From Pseudisothecium myosuroides (taxonomy: Eukaryota > Streptophyta > Bryopsida > Hypnales > Lembophyllaceae): a DNA stretch of 64,000 bases. Numbering within the stretch: position 1 is the first letter of the stretch; every line of letters begins with the position of its first letter. The notes beneath the pieces are model-generated. The model saw nothing but the letters and a program-made list of their open reading frames with translations, was not told where the DNA came from and did not search any database. Below, piece by piece: positions 38,401 through 50,140 of the stretch. The translations under genes and the position numbers were made by a program. The stretch is taken from positions 5,146,001 to 5,210,000 of the forward strand of contig OX637296.1 in the NCBI GenBank assembly GCA_951799445.1. Reading direction: 5' to 3'.

Positions 38401-39136
38401 ACTATGTCTGCTTCTGACGTAAGTGATTTGTATGGTTGTAACAACACTGGTTCGCAGAATATGGTCATGCAGTTTCTCTCATAGGCCAAGTCAGCTCTAT
38501 CAATTTTATGTTTTCGTCTTCACTGATTGCTGTCTTAAATTTTATGATATGCTCCCTTCCTATGCATAGTGTGCTTAACAAGGACAAGCCATGGAGTAAC
38601 TCGACGTCATCTGTTGATTTATCTAGGTTGGAGCACAAGATGGCACTTCTTCAGCCAGCAGTGCGCCACCAGCGCCATTTCACTTCGCTGCTCGCAACTC
38701 TCTGCCTGCGCACACAATGCCTACTCACGCTGATCTTAAGGTTACCCTCAACCATGGCAGTGGCTCATCCGATTCTTTCACCTCATTACCGTCCACTGAG
38801 CTGAATAACTCCAATTGGGAGTCAGTTTCTTCCAGTGGATTAGACGAAGATAATGAGGTAGCAGCATGCGTTGCAGTGCTCGACCGGGCTATTGCATGGG
38901 CAAAGGCTAGGAGTCAAAAGCTAGCTACACATCCATCACGGCCTGCTAAGGGGGCGGTTGCTCCAATTGGTTCTCCAGTTGCTGGTGCTCCTGAAGTACA
39001 AGGATCTCTGTTTAAGCCAGAGGATACCAACGTGAAGAAACTAACTGAATGTGTGACGGTCATTGATAAAACCATGTCTGCAGTCAAGCTGCGTCCAACA
39101 ACACAGTCAAAGTTGAACCATAGTCTGACATCATAG
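35405..39136 (+). CDS. Phosphatidylinositol transfer protein (StAR-type) with C-terminal extension
   Basis: StAR-fold PITP that would move phosphatidylinositol and phosphatidylcholine between membranes. Twelve coding exons: 35405-35424, 35624-35654, 35873-36024, 36194-36285, 36455-36462, 36650-36721, 37024-37176, 37330-37425, 37603-37728, 37899-37994, 38272-38418 and 38627-39136. They sum to 1503 nt (500 residues) with every phase consistent. PITP hallmarks in order: YRIVLPFTVEEYKIAQLYMV; GQYTHKIYHL (Thr and Lys of the inositol pocket); LEEEAWNAYPRC; FIDIAMDPVE; SAKTGRGPL; PYWGFGSRLEKFI, where animals have a Trp-Trp membrane loop and this has Tyr-Trp; CWLDEWFGLSMEDVRRMEDE. The PITP domain fills about residues 1-275. 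The remaining 225 are low-complexity, with two related helices (CVAVLDRAIAWAKARSQK and CVTVIDKTMSAVKLR). Animal class I proteins stop near 270 residues, so the tail is lineage-specific. Exon 5 is an 8-nt microexon. Confidence 0.93.
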
Positions 39137-40572
39137 TTGCATTGTAGGACTGCATAACAAGCAGCGAAAAAAACTCGAAATCCCAAAGATAACAATTTTG
39201 CTTGGAGACGCTGGGCTGAGGATCATACAAAGGTTTGCAGATCCGAGAAGGCACACTCAAATGCCATGCATTCCGTGAAGGCATCGAGTAGTAGTATCCA
39301 ATTTCTGCAAGAAGATCTCCCCGTTGTAAGTTATCAGAGAGGGCTAATGTCCTCCTATAGCGTACATGTTTCATTCATTGAAATCACAATTTTTCCTTCA
39401 ATAAAATCACTCAGATGTTCCTTACAGATGAGATTTGTTTGTCGGTCTGTTTACTTGCATCTTGTACCTTACAGTGTCAGTGCTGAGACTTGCTCAATCG
39501 AATGCTCTGTGCTGGTCTCGTATTTGGATTTGCCGTGAAAATATATTAACTGATATTGTATCACTTGTGTAGAGCTCAGTGAAGGGTTTGTAGGCTATTG
39601 AAAGCTTCATCGTCTTCTTGTGAAGCAAATGACTGCTCGGACCCTACCACCCGGAGAAGCGGAATCGTGGTCACTGATAGAGATTAGGGTTCGTGTGGTG
39701 TCATTAAATTCTTCCCTGTAATTGTCGAGGCCACTTAGGTCTAGGAACATTGAATAGATTGACTTTTTTGTTGACGAAAGAACTTTATTGTCTACTTCTA
39801 TATAACTAAACTGTAGGACTAATCCAGAGGAGTACCTGAATGAGAATGAGGACACATTCTCATGGAGATTACAGGATGTGGCGTGGAACAGTGTTGTGCG
39901 AAATGAGATCTTTGCCCTAACGAGGTTACAAAAGAACAGAGCATGGCTAAGAGAGGTCTGATACTCTGTTTCCTTCCCGGTTGCTGTTGATGGATTTGAT
40001 TAAGCAAGAAGATGCAGATCCTGCGAAACAGAGCATCAAAGTTGAGCGGGAGATCGACAGTTTGGAAAGTGGGAAGCGGTTGCTCTTTTTGCAGTTCAGT
40101 TAACTACCACAGACCGGCAGAGCGCCAATTCCTGCCCTATTTTCCTCATTCCCACGGAGGGGGTCAGCCAGTTCCGCACCATCGCGTGAGATTCCCTATC
40201 TAATTTTATCATTCCTTTTCCGTTTTCGTGCGCGCGCCAAGGATAAGTTTATCAGTGCCCGTATGCGTTGGACTAGATTGAAACCGAATCTCGGCTGACA
40301 TTTCCGACGGTCATGTTCTTCGTTGCTGTGGCCTCATCAAGTCATTGCCAGCGGTGATTCCCTATGCCAAGCAATCCCTACGAATGTCTTGCAGGTAGCG
40401 AGAGATTGACCTGATTGAAGGATGGACGGTTCTTAATACTCGCCTCTCCGTTCGATCGCAACATCTTGATGCCTCTGGATCAGTGCGGGTGTCAAGATTG
40501 AGATTGTTAAGAACTTCGGAAGCATCAGACGTTATTGGGAGAGAATTATTGCAAGTGAGAGAGGTGGTTTGA
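39137..40572. other. 3' UTR of PITP and 5' region of trihelix gene
   Basis: No coding region supported. The sequence stays moderately GC-rich like the flanking genes. Short open frames on both strands lack domains. It probably holds the PITP terminator and the promoter of the downstream gene on the same strand. Confidence 0.4.
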
Positions 40573-40806
40573 ATGGGAGAGGGTGCCTTGTGCATCTTCA
40601 GACCTAGCAAATCATCGTCTGAGCAACTGCAACATGCGGCAGTTTCTATAGGAGGGAGAGATGGACAATGGGACAGGCGAGGCCTCGGATCCTACACAGG
40701 AAGATGTAGGCGGCGTAATGAATGGGAGCCAGCTGCCACTGCTCGGTTTTGGCGGTGGACTCGTAGCCACCATCGACTCTTGCCTGAATGGAAGGTGTGG
40801 GAGTAA
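40573..40806 (+). promoter_or_regulatory. Overlapping upstream ORF of the trihelix gene
   Basis: A 77-codon frame starts at 40573, upstream of the main start at 40661, and ends inside the main gene in another frame. If the transcript begins upstream of it, ribosomes using this start would bypass the trihelix start, a classic repressive arrangement. The transcription start is unknown, so this is conditional. The peptide itself looks meaningless. Confidence 0.35.
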
Positions 40807-41587
40807 CAAGAAGCGCAGCCGGAGTGCGCCATGGACGGTGTCGGAGATGCTGACTCTGATCGAGGCGAAGAAAGAGGAACGGGAGCGTTGTCAGGCCTAC
40901 AAGAGCCAAGGAGTGAAGCTCCCCGCAGCTGAGAAGTGGCGAGTCGTGGCGATGCACATGGAGACCAAGGAGATGGGACGAAGTGGTAGCCAGTGCCAAG
41001 ACAAATGGGAGAACATGATGAAGGATTACAAGGCTGTGCGTGAGTGGCAGTACGTCGGCGGTGGGGGCGCCAAGGATTACTTCAAGGACATGACCAACAA
41101 GGAGCGCAAGGATGCGAGCTTGCCGCCGCAGATGGACGAGATCGTGTTCTACAGTCTGCACGCCATTCAAAACGAGAAAGAGGAGAAGAAAGACAGAGTA
41201 AGATGGAAGGAACGGGAATTCAAGAATCCGGTGTCCAGTTCCACCCCGATGACCATCAAAGACAAAGTTGGGAGTAGTGAGGGTAACGACATGGAATCCG
41301 TGGATACAGATTCAAGTGGGAAGAGGAGGAGAGGAAAGAAAACGCAACATGAAAAGCAGCAGACGAGAGTAAGTTTAGACAATCCGGTGGTCTTGAACGA
41401 TTTTGTGCATGCGATGAAGGATGGCTCCAAGGAGCTCATCGATTGCTTTATGAAGGTGTTGGAAAGGAGTGACAAACGTCAGGAGGCCGTGGAGATGGAG
41501 AGCACTAAGCCCAAGGATACTGCGACGTTAGCTCGAGTGCTTGTTGCACTTGCTGATGCTGTGAAAACAGTCGCTCAGAAGCTGTAG
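40661..41587 (+). CDS. Trihelix (Myb/SANT-like) transcription factor
   Basis: Intronless, 308 codons. An acidic/Gly-rich leader is followed by a basic KKRSRSAPWT stretch. The trihelix DNA-binding domain lies at about residues 55-145: first conserved Trp in APWTVSEMLTLIEAKKEER, second in AAEKWRVVAMHME, and third in CQDKWENMMKDYKAVREW, a typical helix-3 signature. A fourth amphipathic helix (DEIVFYSLHAIQNEKE) follows. The C-terminal part holds a basic KRRRGKKTQ element, a possible nuclear signal, and a helical tail (FMKVLERSDKRQEAVEM, ARVLVALADAVKTVAQKL) that may mediate dimerisation. Target genes cannot be read from sequence. It is the same strand as PITP but an independent gene. An upstream ORF overlaps its start. 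Confidence 0.9.
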   Translation: MDNGTGEASDPTQEDVGGVMNGSQLPLLGFGGGLVATIDSCLNGRCGSNKKRSRSAPWTVSEMLTLIEAKKEERERCQAYKSQGVKLPAAEKWRVVAMHMETKEMGRSGSQCQDKWENMMKDYKAVREWQYVGGGGAKDYFKDMTNKERKDASLPPQMDEIVFYSLHAIQNEKEEKKDRVRWKEREFKNPVSSSTPMTIKDKVGSSEGNDMESVDTDSSGKRRRGKKTQHEKQQTRVSLDNPVVLNDFVHAMKDGSKELIDCFMKVLERSDKRQEAVEMESTKPKDTATLARVLVALADAVKTVAQKL

Positions 41588-44500
41588 ACCTTATATTCTC
41601 CATGCCCTTGCTCATCAACCCGAACTTCTTCACAGGTGACTCTCTATCCGCAACATTTGTCGCAATTTCCGTTGGTGGACGAACATTCTTGTAGCAGTGA
41701 GGTGTGTTAATTTTGACACTCTCACTCCAAGCTAAAACACCAATAAACTCAACTGGAGCTCAAACATTAATACATTCAGTAACGTACCATAAACGCACAA
41801 ATTGAACTCCGGTTAAAGTTAAAACAGCGGGCAAGATCATGAATTCGACTGCCATTCATTCCTGTCTGAAATGTGCTCATTGTCTACTAAAACTGATTGT
41901 TACACAGCATACCCTGAACAGCAAACTGGACGACGAGCCATTTCTGTGCGCCATTCACATCATACACGGGACAAACGAAGGAGTGAATCGAAGGGTCTTT
42001 TCCTCGCCCAGCCCAAACAGTCCACAACCACTCGAATTGCGTACACCTAATTTAGGTCAGATTATCAAGCTTTTGGTAAGCAGCCCTAACGAGAGACATC
42101 TGAGGCATGTTTGGTCCGCATGCGTCATTCCGTAATAGCGAATTGCCCGTCGTCACCATGAAGCTAACTGTTGCAGCATACATGCAATTCGATCAGAAAC
42201 AATTAGGGCCTTAGAATCGTGACTGGATTTGGAAACAACGTGTGGTTGACAACCCAAATTGCAGGATATGGACTCGACTTTCTGACCGAACCGGCAGTTC
42301 ATGGATCTTACGAGGGTGTTCAGTATCCGTCGCCACTGAATGAACCGCTGTCATCACATTTCTCAGCCCAGAGTGAAAGTAAACTCAAGCCACATTTCAG
42401 AACAGGGAGTCGCAATTGACGAATTTCTTTAGGGATGAGCACTTTGAGAACAGAGTAACTTACTGCAGTATCGTAGCCAAGCAGGCATCAACCTGACGCC
42501 ATGAAATGAACAGATTCGGCTGATTCTCTCTGAACCATGGAAACCAGCGTTTTTTTCAGTGGTGAAAAATTGCCAAAATTCACTCACTCTTTATGTACTT
42601 CGATTTGACTATATGAATTAAAGGGGTAGAAATTTTATTTTTATGCCTAATTTCACTATTCCACAAATTGTATTAAGCCATGTGGCCTTGTGCCAAAAAC
42701 TCACTTTGCCATTGAGTTGGATAAGTGCCAGGTTGTAATTGCCTATACTACTCTCATTATGGCCATACATTCCAAGCAAGATCACCAAAACTTAACTATT
42801 GGATTACAACTTTTTGCCTACCTTAGTCTATACTTCAACATTCAATACACTATAGTTGCCATGTTAGTTTCTTGTACAAATAGATTAGGAGCTAAGATTT
42901 CTATTAAGGTTTGGCTCCCGTAGCCATGATTTCAAAAGTTTCATTAAAGTACATGATTAAATCTTGCAAGCTCCATTGATTGCAACCCTATATTGCATAG
43001 ATCAATTGAAACAGATATATAATCAAATTTGGATCTCATAGTAATAACAACATCCTGAATTGGTTGTCATTTGCATAGGCCGTACAGTAAATTTGGATTT
43101 CAAAGTTCAATAATCATATCTAATCCAAATTTAAAAAAATTAAGGTAAATTATAAATTTCTAATGTGATTGCCACTTACTGAATGTTCCAAAACCACCTT
43201 CACTTGCCTTATTTTTCTTCTTCCTAACAACTAAGAAGTCATTATACTAATACTACTACATATTCATTTAATTCTTTATAAATCAATCTTTCTACAAATA
43301 TTATAAAAGAGGTATATTAAGATAGTATATTATTTTGCAAAATAATTATTATTAGATATACACCCTACTTAAATATCTTGTATAGAAATTGATAGAAAAA
43401 AAAGAACAATCATCTAAGTAATATATAACCATCTTCAAAGAAGAAAATGACTAGCAAATAAAAATAAAATATATTAGAAGCATGTTCCTTTTATACTAGC
43501 CCGGTAGCTTGATACTCAAAATAATAATAGAAATGTTTTTACATTAGTATATTATAAAATAACATAGAAAAAAATTAATAAAATTAATAAAAATAAAGGC
43601 AAAATAATAAAAATAATAATAATAATATAATGGTTGATACAATTTTTTTTTGCTTTTAGTTAACATTGTTGAAAACATAGTTATCACATTGGACAGATTG
43701 CCTGTCTTAGTTGTCTGATTTGTTTGTCCGGTCCGTCCAAACTGTGCAATATGTCCACCTGTCCAAGACGCCTAGTAATCCTAACTTGCCTAATGTGACA
43801 ACAATGGTTGGAAATAGGTGATACATTGTCATTGTTTTTTTTTCACATAGCCAAAATTCAGTAATTCAAAACATGTAGAAGCCAAAAATTACCTTGGAAA
43901 TTTTCAATTCTTGCCAACATACATCTGCTATCAAGATGGATATGTCGCCTCCCTACTTTCCTCATCAATTTTTATATATAGCCATAATTCAATAATGTTC
44001 ATTTGCTTAGCGCAATTTCTATCTCTCAATGATGCATAGAAGTAGCCACTTCATTGAAAGTTCATCCAAAATTATTGCCACTTCTTAGGAAAAGCTAAAT
44101 CACTGGAAAAAACGCTAATGGAAATAGATTTGACTACTACATGTGGAGGTTCTATATCTTGAGATATGACGACAATCTCAAGAGTATGCATGTGATGTTC
44201 CACTTGCCCACATTGAAGATTGGAACAAAACCTACAATGAATTACAATACTAAGTCAGCATCAGAGCATGTAGGTGGCATGAACGAGCAATAGGAGCCCT
44301 ACAAAGTGCTCTCGCAACATTGACAAGTTTAGATTGCATGCGATAAGTTACACAATTAATTGGCTTGTAATAAATGCATCTCATGGCGTCACGGAGCAAC
44401 AAGGTAGTGACTTGTGGTCCATCACATTGTAGGGTATTTATAACATTGTGTACACAGGCAATGATCTTTTCCAAACTAGGAAGGTATTATACCTCCCTAG

Positions 44501-45759
44501 TTGCCTAGAAGAGACTCTAAGTTAATTCGAGGATTGGAGTTGGCTAAGAAGCCATAGAAGACAATGTTGTTTGTTGTAGTAGTTTTTTTTCAAAGATGTA
44601 AAAGGGAACCTTGCCTCATTGGAAAACAATGTTATGTCGCATGTAACATTTCAATCTAACATTGTCCATGACAAAAATAGTAAACATTGTGAATTAGTTC
44701 AAATTATGAGAGCCCTATAAAATAGTAATTGGACAGACTTCTTGATTCACTTTGGAGCTAAAGTAGACAAATCCATTCTCGTTCTTTTAATCCTAGAACA
44801 TTGGGCTGGTCATTGTGGAAATCATTTTTTTTGTACCAGGTGAATCATTTGCTTAAAAAATAAAAAAGAGCATTCACTGGAGGCGAAACTATTGTGCAAG
44901 ACCTCTCCTTTTCAAACAAAATTCCAAGGTTGAATATTTGCACTCATCTTAAATAGAAAGATTGTCTGTCATCCAATAAATACTTAGTGTCCTCAATGAC
45001 GTTATCAAATTAAGAATTCCTCCCTCGTTTTCCAATGGTGCACATTTTTTTTTCCTAAAATGTACTCCATCTGTACGTAAAGACAGAATTAGATGCAGGG
45101 GCTAGAATGCATATATCTACATTAACTAATTTTGAAGAGGGAGGAAATCACCACTTCATATTCTAGGTGCATGAATTTAGTAAAATCATTGACTTGAATG
45201 TTTCTTTATCCATTCATTTGGAGCGTTTATCATCTAGATGAAGCAATTCTTTATCATTTTGTAATGGAATGATCCATGGTAGTTTGAAAAATATTTATTT
45301 GTATCATTTCTTATGAATTTTGATTATCTCACACAACTGTTATATGCTTGTAGTCATAAAATATTTTGAGCCAATTACCTTTTTGATTTTACACTACCTT
45401 TCATACTAGGTAAATCCTTTTATTTTGGTTTTGAAGTGGCTAATAGCTTGAGATTTTTTTGGAATGTAAAAAGAACTTGTTTTAGATTGCAAGAGGGCAA
45501 TAGGGTAGGATAGGAAGGGTGGCAAATTTGCCTTGTGACTTTTTGGATCAAGCATTGGAGGAGTTGCCATGCAGTCCTTGGGCTATTTAGCAAGGGAAAG
45601 TTTTCTTTTTTTCTGAGTTTATATTTAAGCTTATTCAACGTTTATGGCTCATTGACAATTTTGCCATATTAATGCATTACTTCAATTGATCCCTCTTTGT
45701 AAAATTGTAATTGTGTATTTGCAATTTGCCTTGTGTGAGATGACTAAAATTGCATTTGT
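41588..45759. other. Intergenic; no gene supported
   Basis: 41.6-42.4 kb is moderately GC-rich and probably includes the trihelix 3' UTR. From 42.5 kb on it is AT-rich with ATA/AATA microsatellite-like runs (43200-43640). 43740-43815 repeats the 31045-31130 fragment. Open frames are short and unremarkable. Confidence 0.5.
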
Positions 45760-46065
45760 CACTAGAAGAAAACTGCGTTTAACTTGTCAAAAACTGCGTT
45801 TAACTTGTGAAATCTGCGTTGTATTTGCCAAAAATTGCGTTGTACTCAACACAAAGTGTGGGGTGGATTTTGTTGAGTTCTCCCTTCATAACACAAAATT
45901 CTGCGTTTTACCATTTCAACACAAAATTTGACAAGTAAAACGCAGAATTTTGTATTAGAATGCAAAATTCTATGTTATGAAGGGAGAATTCAACAAAATC
46001 CACCCCACACTTTGTGTTGAGTACAACGCAGTTTTTGGCAAATACAACGCAGTTTTCTTCTAGTG
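45760..46065. mobile_element. CACTA-type miniature element 1
   Basis: Ends are CACTAGAAGAAAACTGCGTT and its exact reverse complement. Flanked by TGT on both sides (45757-45759 and 46066-46068), the 3-bp target duplication typical of CACTA elements. The 306-bp unit is almost wholly palindromic. The motif AACTGCGTT with variable tails (TAACTTGT, GTATTTGCC, GTACTCAAC) is repeated near both ends, as expected of subterminal transposase sites. Non-coding. Confidence 0.9.
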
Positions 46066-46677
46066 TGTGTTAGCATCTTGTGGATCCGTAGATCCCTATT
46101 GAATTCCAATTGTCAATTATTTGTTTATACCACTAGCCTGTAAGAGGTCTAAGAGAGCATTTTTTAAGTCAACCGCTTGCAAGTAAATTGGCAAATTGAC
46201 CTGGCTAATCAATTTGTCAATTTTGCAAATGGCAGAGTTCAAGAGGGACTCATGAATGAAGCTGCCTGGTTGACGGCTAATTGGATAGCGTGGAAATCAA
46301 ATTGCAAGAGAGAAGTGGGATTGAAAAGTGGACTTGGCGGGTGGACGAAGGAATTATGCAAGCATGGAAGTCAAATTGGCAACAAGATAAGTTGCTTGTT
46401 ATTTAGGAATGATTGAAGAAGATTGAAATTATAATTGTGTAATGGCCATCTCTTTGTTTAAATTGTGTGAGTTGATATTGTTGATTTATTGTTGTGGAAG
46501 TTGTGATTGAGTGATTAGCTTGGAATTTGTTTGCAGCAAATTGTAGTGTCTAATGGTTTGTAGAAATTAGTGAATTGATAGGTTTGTAAATCATTGAGTA
46601 GTTGAAAGGGGTCGACAACTAGGCTAGTTGTACTTGAGAACCGGCTAGCAGGTTACTAGACTTAGCAATAGACTAAT

Positions 46678-46879
46678 CACTACAAGAGAAAGGGGTGTTT
46701 TAAGTAGTGTCCTAGACATCACGTCTTTTAAGTAACGTCTTTTAAGTAAGTTTTTAAGTAAAATTTTACTAAAAGATTGTCTTTTTAGTAAAATTTTACT
46801 TAAAAACTTATTTAAAGGACGCTACTTAAAAGACGTGATGTTTAGGACACTACTTAAAACACCCCTTTCTCTTATAGTG
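46678..46879. mobile_element. CACTA-type miniature element 2
   Basis: Ends CACTACAAGAGAAAGGGGTG and, in reverse complement, CACTATAAGAGAAAGGGGTG. Flanked by AAT on both sides (46675-46677 and 46880-46882). The arms match with two differences over the first 57 bases and meet near the centre, so the 202-bp unit folds into one hairpin. The repeated TTTTAAGTA motif recurs within the arms. Different sequence family from element 1. Confidence 0.92.
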
Positions 46880-46882
46880 AAT

Positions 46883-48495
46883 GAATCAATTCTAGCAATT
46901 TGATAATGTGTAGTGAGTTGGATCATATTGATATTAAAAGAGAAATTGCTAGTTATAAATTGGTCAAATTCACTTGTGGCATCGTCAACAAGCCTTATGA
47001 TTGTGTCCAATTGACTAATGATTTAGAACCAATAGAGTCCAATTTAATTTGTTGCGTAATTGAGCAACATACTGTGTGGTATCCAATTTCCAACATTGAG
47101 TAGATTGAATTAAAGCATCCTGGGACTAATTGACAAATTAATACATTTTCTACTATAATCTACTTTAAAAGTGACCTTAGATATCTAAACGTTAAATGAA
47201 TTGACCTTTTCCCAAAAAGAACCCCTATACTAGTAGGTCCTTGGGTTTTGTCCTAGGATAGGAAAAATCCAACTTACAGTGCTAAAAGGTATGATGAGCC
47301 AAAATCAAGTGTCTACCTAAAATAAATCTCCTAATAAGTCTTTAAAATGTGTTGATACTCATTGTAGAATGTACAAATTCTAGGATATAGAAACTAGTGC
47401 ACAAATTTGAAAAATCATTCATTTGATTGAACCTTTGAAGTCTACTACAATTTTTTAATACCATATTTAAACTTCATTTTTAGACTTTGCTTAACTTCAA
47501 AAACAATTTGCCCTTTGTGATTAAAATTAGACCTCATTGACTTACAACATAGTTGTCACTAAAATTTGTTTGGAAGTAGTTCATCCAAACTTAGCAGCTC
47601 TAAGCATTGATCTTACGTGATGACCAAAATAAGACTCAAAAGTATACTATAGTAGAGAACAATGGTATCTAATGACTAGCCATTGTTTTTCTTGTTATTT
47701 GCAATATTTTTCACTTGTAAACTCCAAGCAAAAAATTGTTGAGTTAAACCATAGTATTTTGGCATCCCTCAGTAGCTTGTCCCTAGTCTTGACCTTGTCT
47801 TTAAATTATTGTATTGTACTCCTTTTCACGAAATAAATTTATTGCTTCACAAATCCATAACCTCTTTAGTTTTAAGATGTTTGCAACAAGGAAGAGGGCT
47901 TACATTTAAATACACCTAAAGTCATCCAAATAGGCATTTCAACATGGTTTTTGTTATGAAACTTTGTAATTTTTTGTTGCATCTTGTTGGAAGTCATAAG
48001 AAGATTCCAAATTCTCTCACCATGCATGTTTTTGACTCTATATGAACTACAAATTTTTATGCTATAGAGTTAATCGTAAAGTGTCCAATGTGGGACCAAG
48101 AGCTGGTGCTAGTAAAAAATACAAGATAAAACTCCTTGGAGCACCAAAACTGGGGTTTGATAAAGTTTGGCGTTGCATTTCTTTTGTACTATTCTTACTG
48201 TTCTTAGTTAAACCTTCCTCTGACACCACTGTTACAACTGGGGACGACCCTTTACGATTAACTCTAATATCCCTGCACTGATGAGCTTTTTAAAATGGGT
48301 GCATTTGGGCATGGTTCCTAATAGAACCTTCCATTTAGGTCCATTTATATTAATACACCATTTGCAATGCAAAGAGACATAGAAGCTTGGAGTTTGACGT
48401 TTACCACGTACTCATTATTTGGGGTTAAGATAGTTTGCAAATCATGATAAGCCTTTAGGTTGACTGTGGAACGTTAAGCAAAGCCGACAATACGA
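46883..48495. other. Intergenic; no gene supported
   Basis: AT-rich with short open frames lacking domains. Nothing structural identified. Confidence 0.5.
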
Positions 48496-49820
48496 TCAGT
48501 AAGTAACGGACTCATAAAACACAGCAACGATGAAAATGGCACACCCGGAGACTCCCAAGATAACGAAGGGAACTGTAGTCTTGATTGCCCAAGGATTTCC
48601 ACACGTCAGAGAGCCAAGTCTGATTTCAATGAGAACCACCATCGAGACTATCAGAAAAATCGCCCCCATAATTGATCCTAATGCAGACGCCAAGATTCCT
48701 AAGCGTAGAAAAGTCTGATTCACTTCAGCAAACTTGGAGTTCTCTTTGTCTCTTCCGTTCTCTGCACAATGATAAAATTTTCCAAGGCAACAATGTGAGC
48801 ATTCATCAGAAGTCAATTAATTTCCTTCACCTGGCAGAACCAGGCTTTTGTGCTGCACTTACAACATTCCTACCCAGGGAGAGGACACAAAAACTGTTAG
48901 TAATTCTAGTCCTGTCTTCTATATTGCCCTATGTTACCAACAGCAACTCATGTATTCAAACACTGGATTGGATTAATTAGCAAGTGGTGTAAGCGTGACT
49001 TGCTAAATGTATATACCACTGCTCTTCGAATGGAAATGGAGTTGTCTGTTGCCACTTACAGTGGTCTAGAATCTCCTACATTGAATTTGCATAAGAATTT
49101 GCATTGAATTATGCAAGTTCAATACAGTGATAAAAATTTAGTGTCAAACGGATTACAAAGATCTCTCCACACCTCTATAATGACACACTAAAATCGCACT
49201 CCTACATACGTCGAGTTGCTAAGAAGTGACGCAAAAGCATACTCTAGCTTAAGCAGGAAAAGCCCATGCCGTGCTTGTGTTGGGCAAACTTACGACAAAC
49301 CTTCTATTGTCGATAAAGTCACAGAGGAAATCATCAATTACGAGATGAAACCAAGTAAGTAAATTACATACCGAGAACAATGTAAAGCTTAAAGCCATGC
49401 GCCACCAAAGTCGAGAAGAGAAAGCAGCCAAACGAGACAACCTCCCACAAGACAACAGCGCGGTACACGTTCACTTCTACGTAACACTCTAATCTGGGTG
49501 GCGCAAGTGTGGTAGCTGCCTGATTCTGTGGAAGAGGGGGGCTGAATGCCAATCCCAGAAACACAGCAATAGCAAAGAATCCATTCACCTACATTCAACT
49601 TGAAACGAAAAGTGGATCAAAATTTCAGAGAAAGGAACATCTAAAAGCACTGCAACTTTTTCTAGGATTCGGAATCTTGAAACTTACAGAAACGACTTCA
49701 TCAAGAGTTGTGACATGTATATGAGTCACGTCCACTTTGGGCTCTGGAAAATCTTCTTCTTCTGCCTCCTCCTCGGCAGCAGCAGGAGCAATGTCAACCG
49801 AACCACCACCGACCGAACCA
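48496..49820 (-). CDS. Four-span membrane protein, MEE60-like
   Basis: Plant-specific integral membrane protein whose core resembles the Arabidopsis MEE60-type family, as I recall it; function unknown. Exons on the minus strand: 49820-49688, 49588-49372 and 48761-48496, with canonical splice sites and consistent phases (the last two sum to 483 nt). The first visible exon starts in phase 2, so an upstream exon with the start codon is missing from this model. The N-terminal part is acidic (EEEAEEEDFPEPKVDVTHIH). The four predicted spans are VNGFFAIAVFLGLAF; VVLWEVVSFGCFLFSTLVAH; LGILASALGSIMGAIFLIVS extended; and VPFVILGVSGCAIFIVAVFY. The hydrophilic loop before span 3 joins two exons (IVL-ENGRDKENSKFAEVNQ). 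The protein ends ESVTY. The alternative family is DUF1218-like. Confidence 0.65.
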
Positions 49821-50140
49821 CTACATGTTGAATAGTCACCAAGTCATTGCTACAACAATTCCCAAACTCTGAAGAGCATCCATAATACGGTTCTCAGTAA
49901 AATTAGACCGTTTCAAGAACTTGAGGACACTTGCCCAATCACGGAATCGATTCTCTTGATGATGTTGCCTCGAAGTTCCTGAAACAATCTAGTTTACTGA
50001 AAACACTGTTACATCAACTTCGTTGGCTTCGTAGAAAGGACTACATGCAGAATTCAGATTGGCACCCAAAGTTCATTCCAAGATGTGGAACAACAAAGAA
50101 CATCATTATGTTGACTGAGGGTGTTTGCCAGTCTTGTGAC

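Noticed and set aside
40646..41170. 174-codon minus frame
   Set aside because: Exact antisense of the trihelix coding region, Leu/His-rich as expected for the complement of a real gene.
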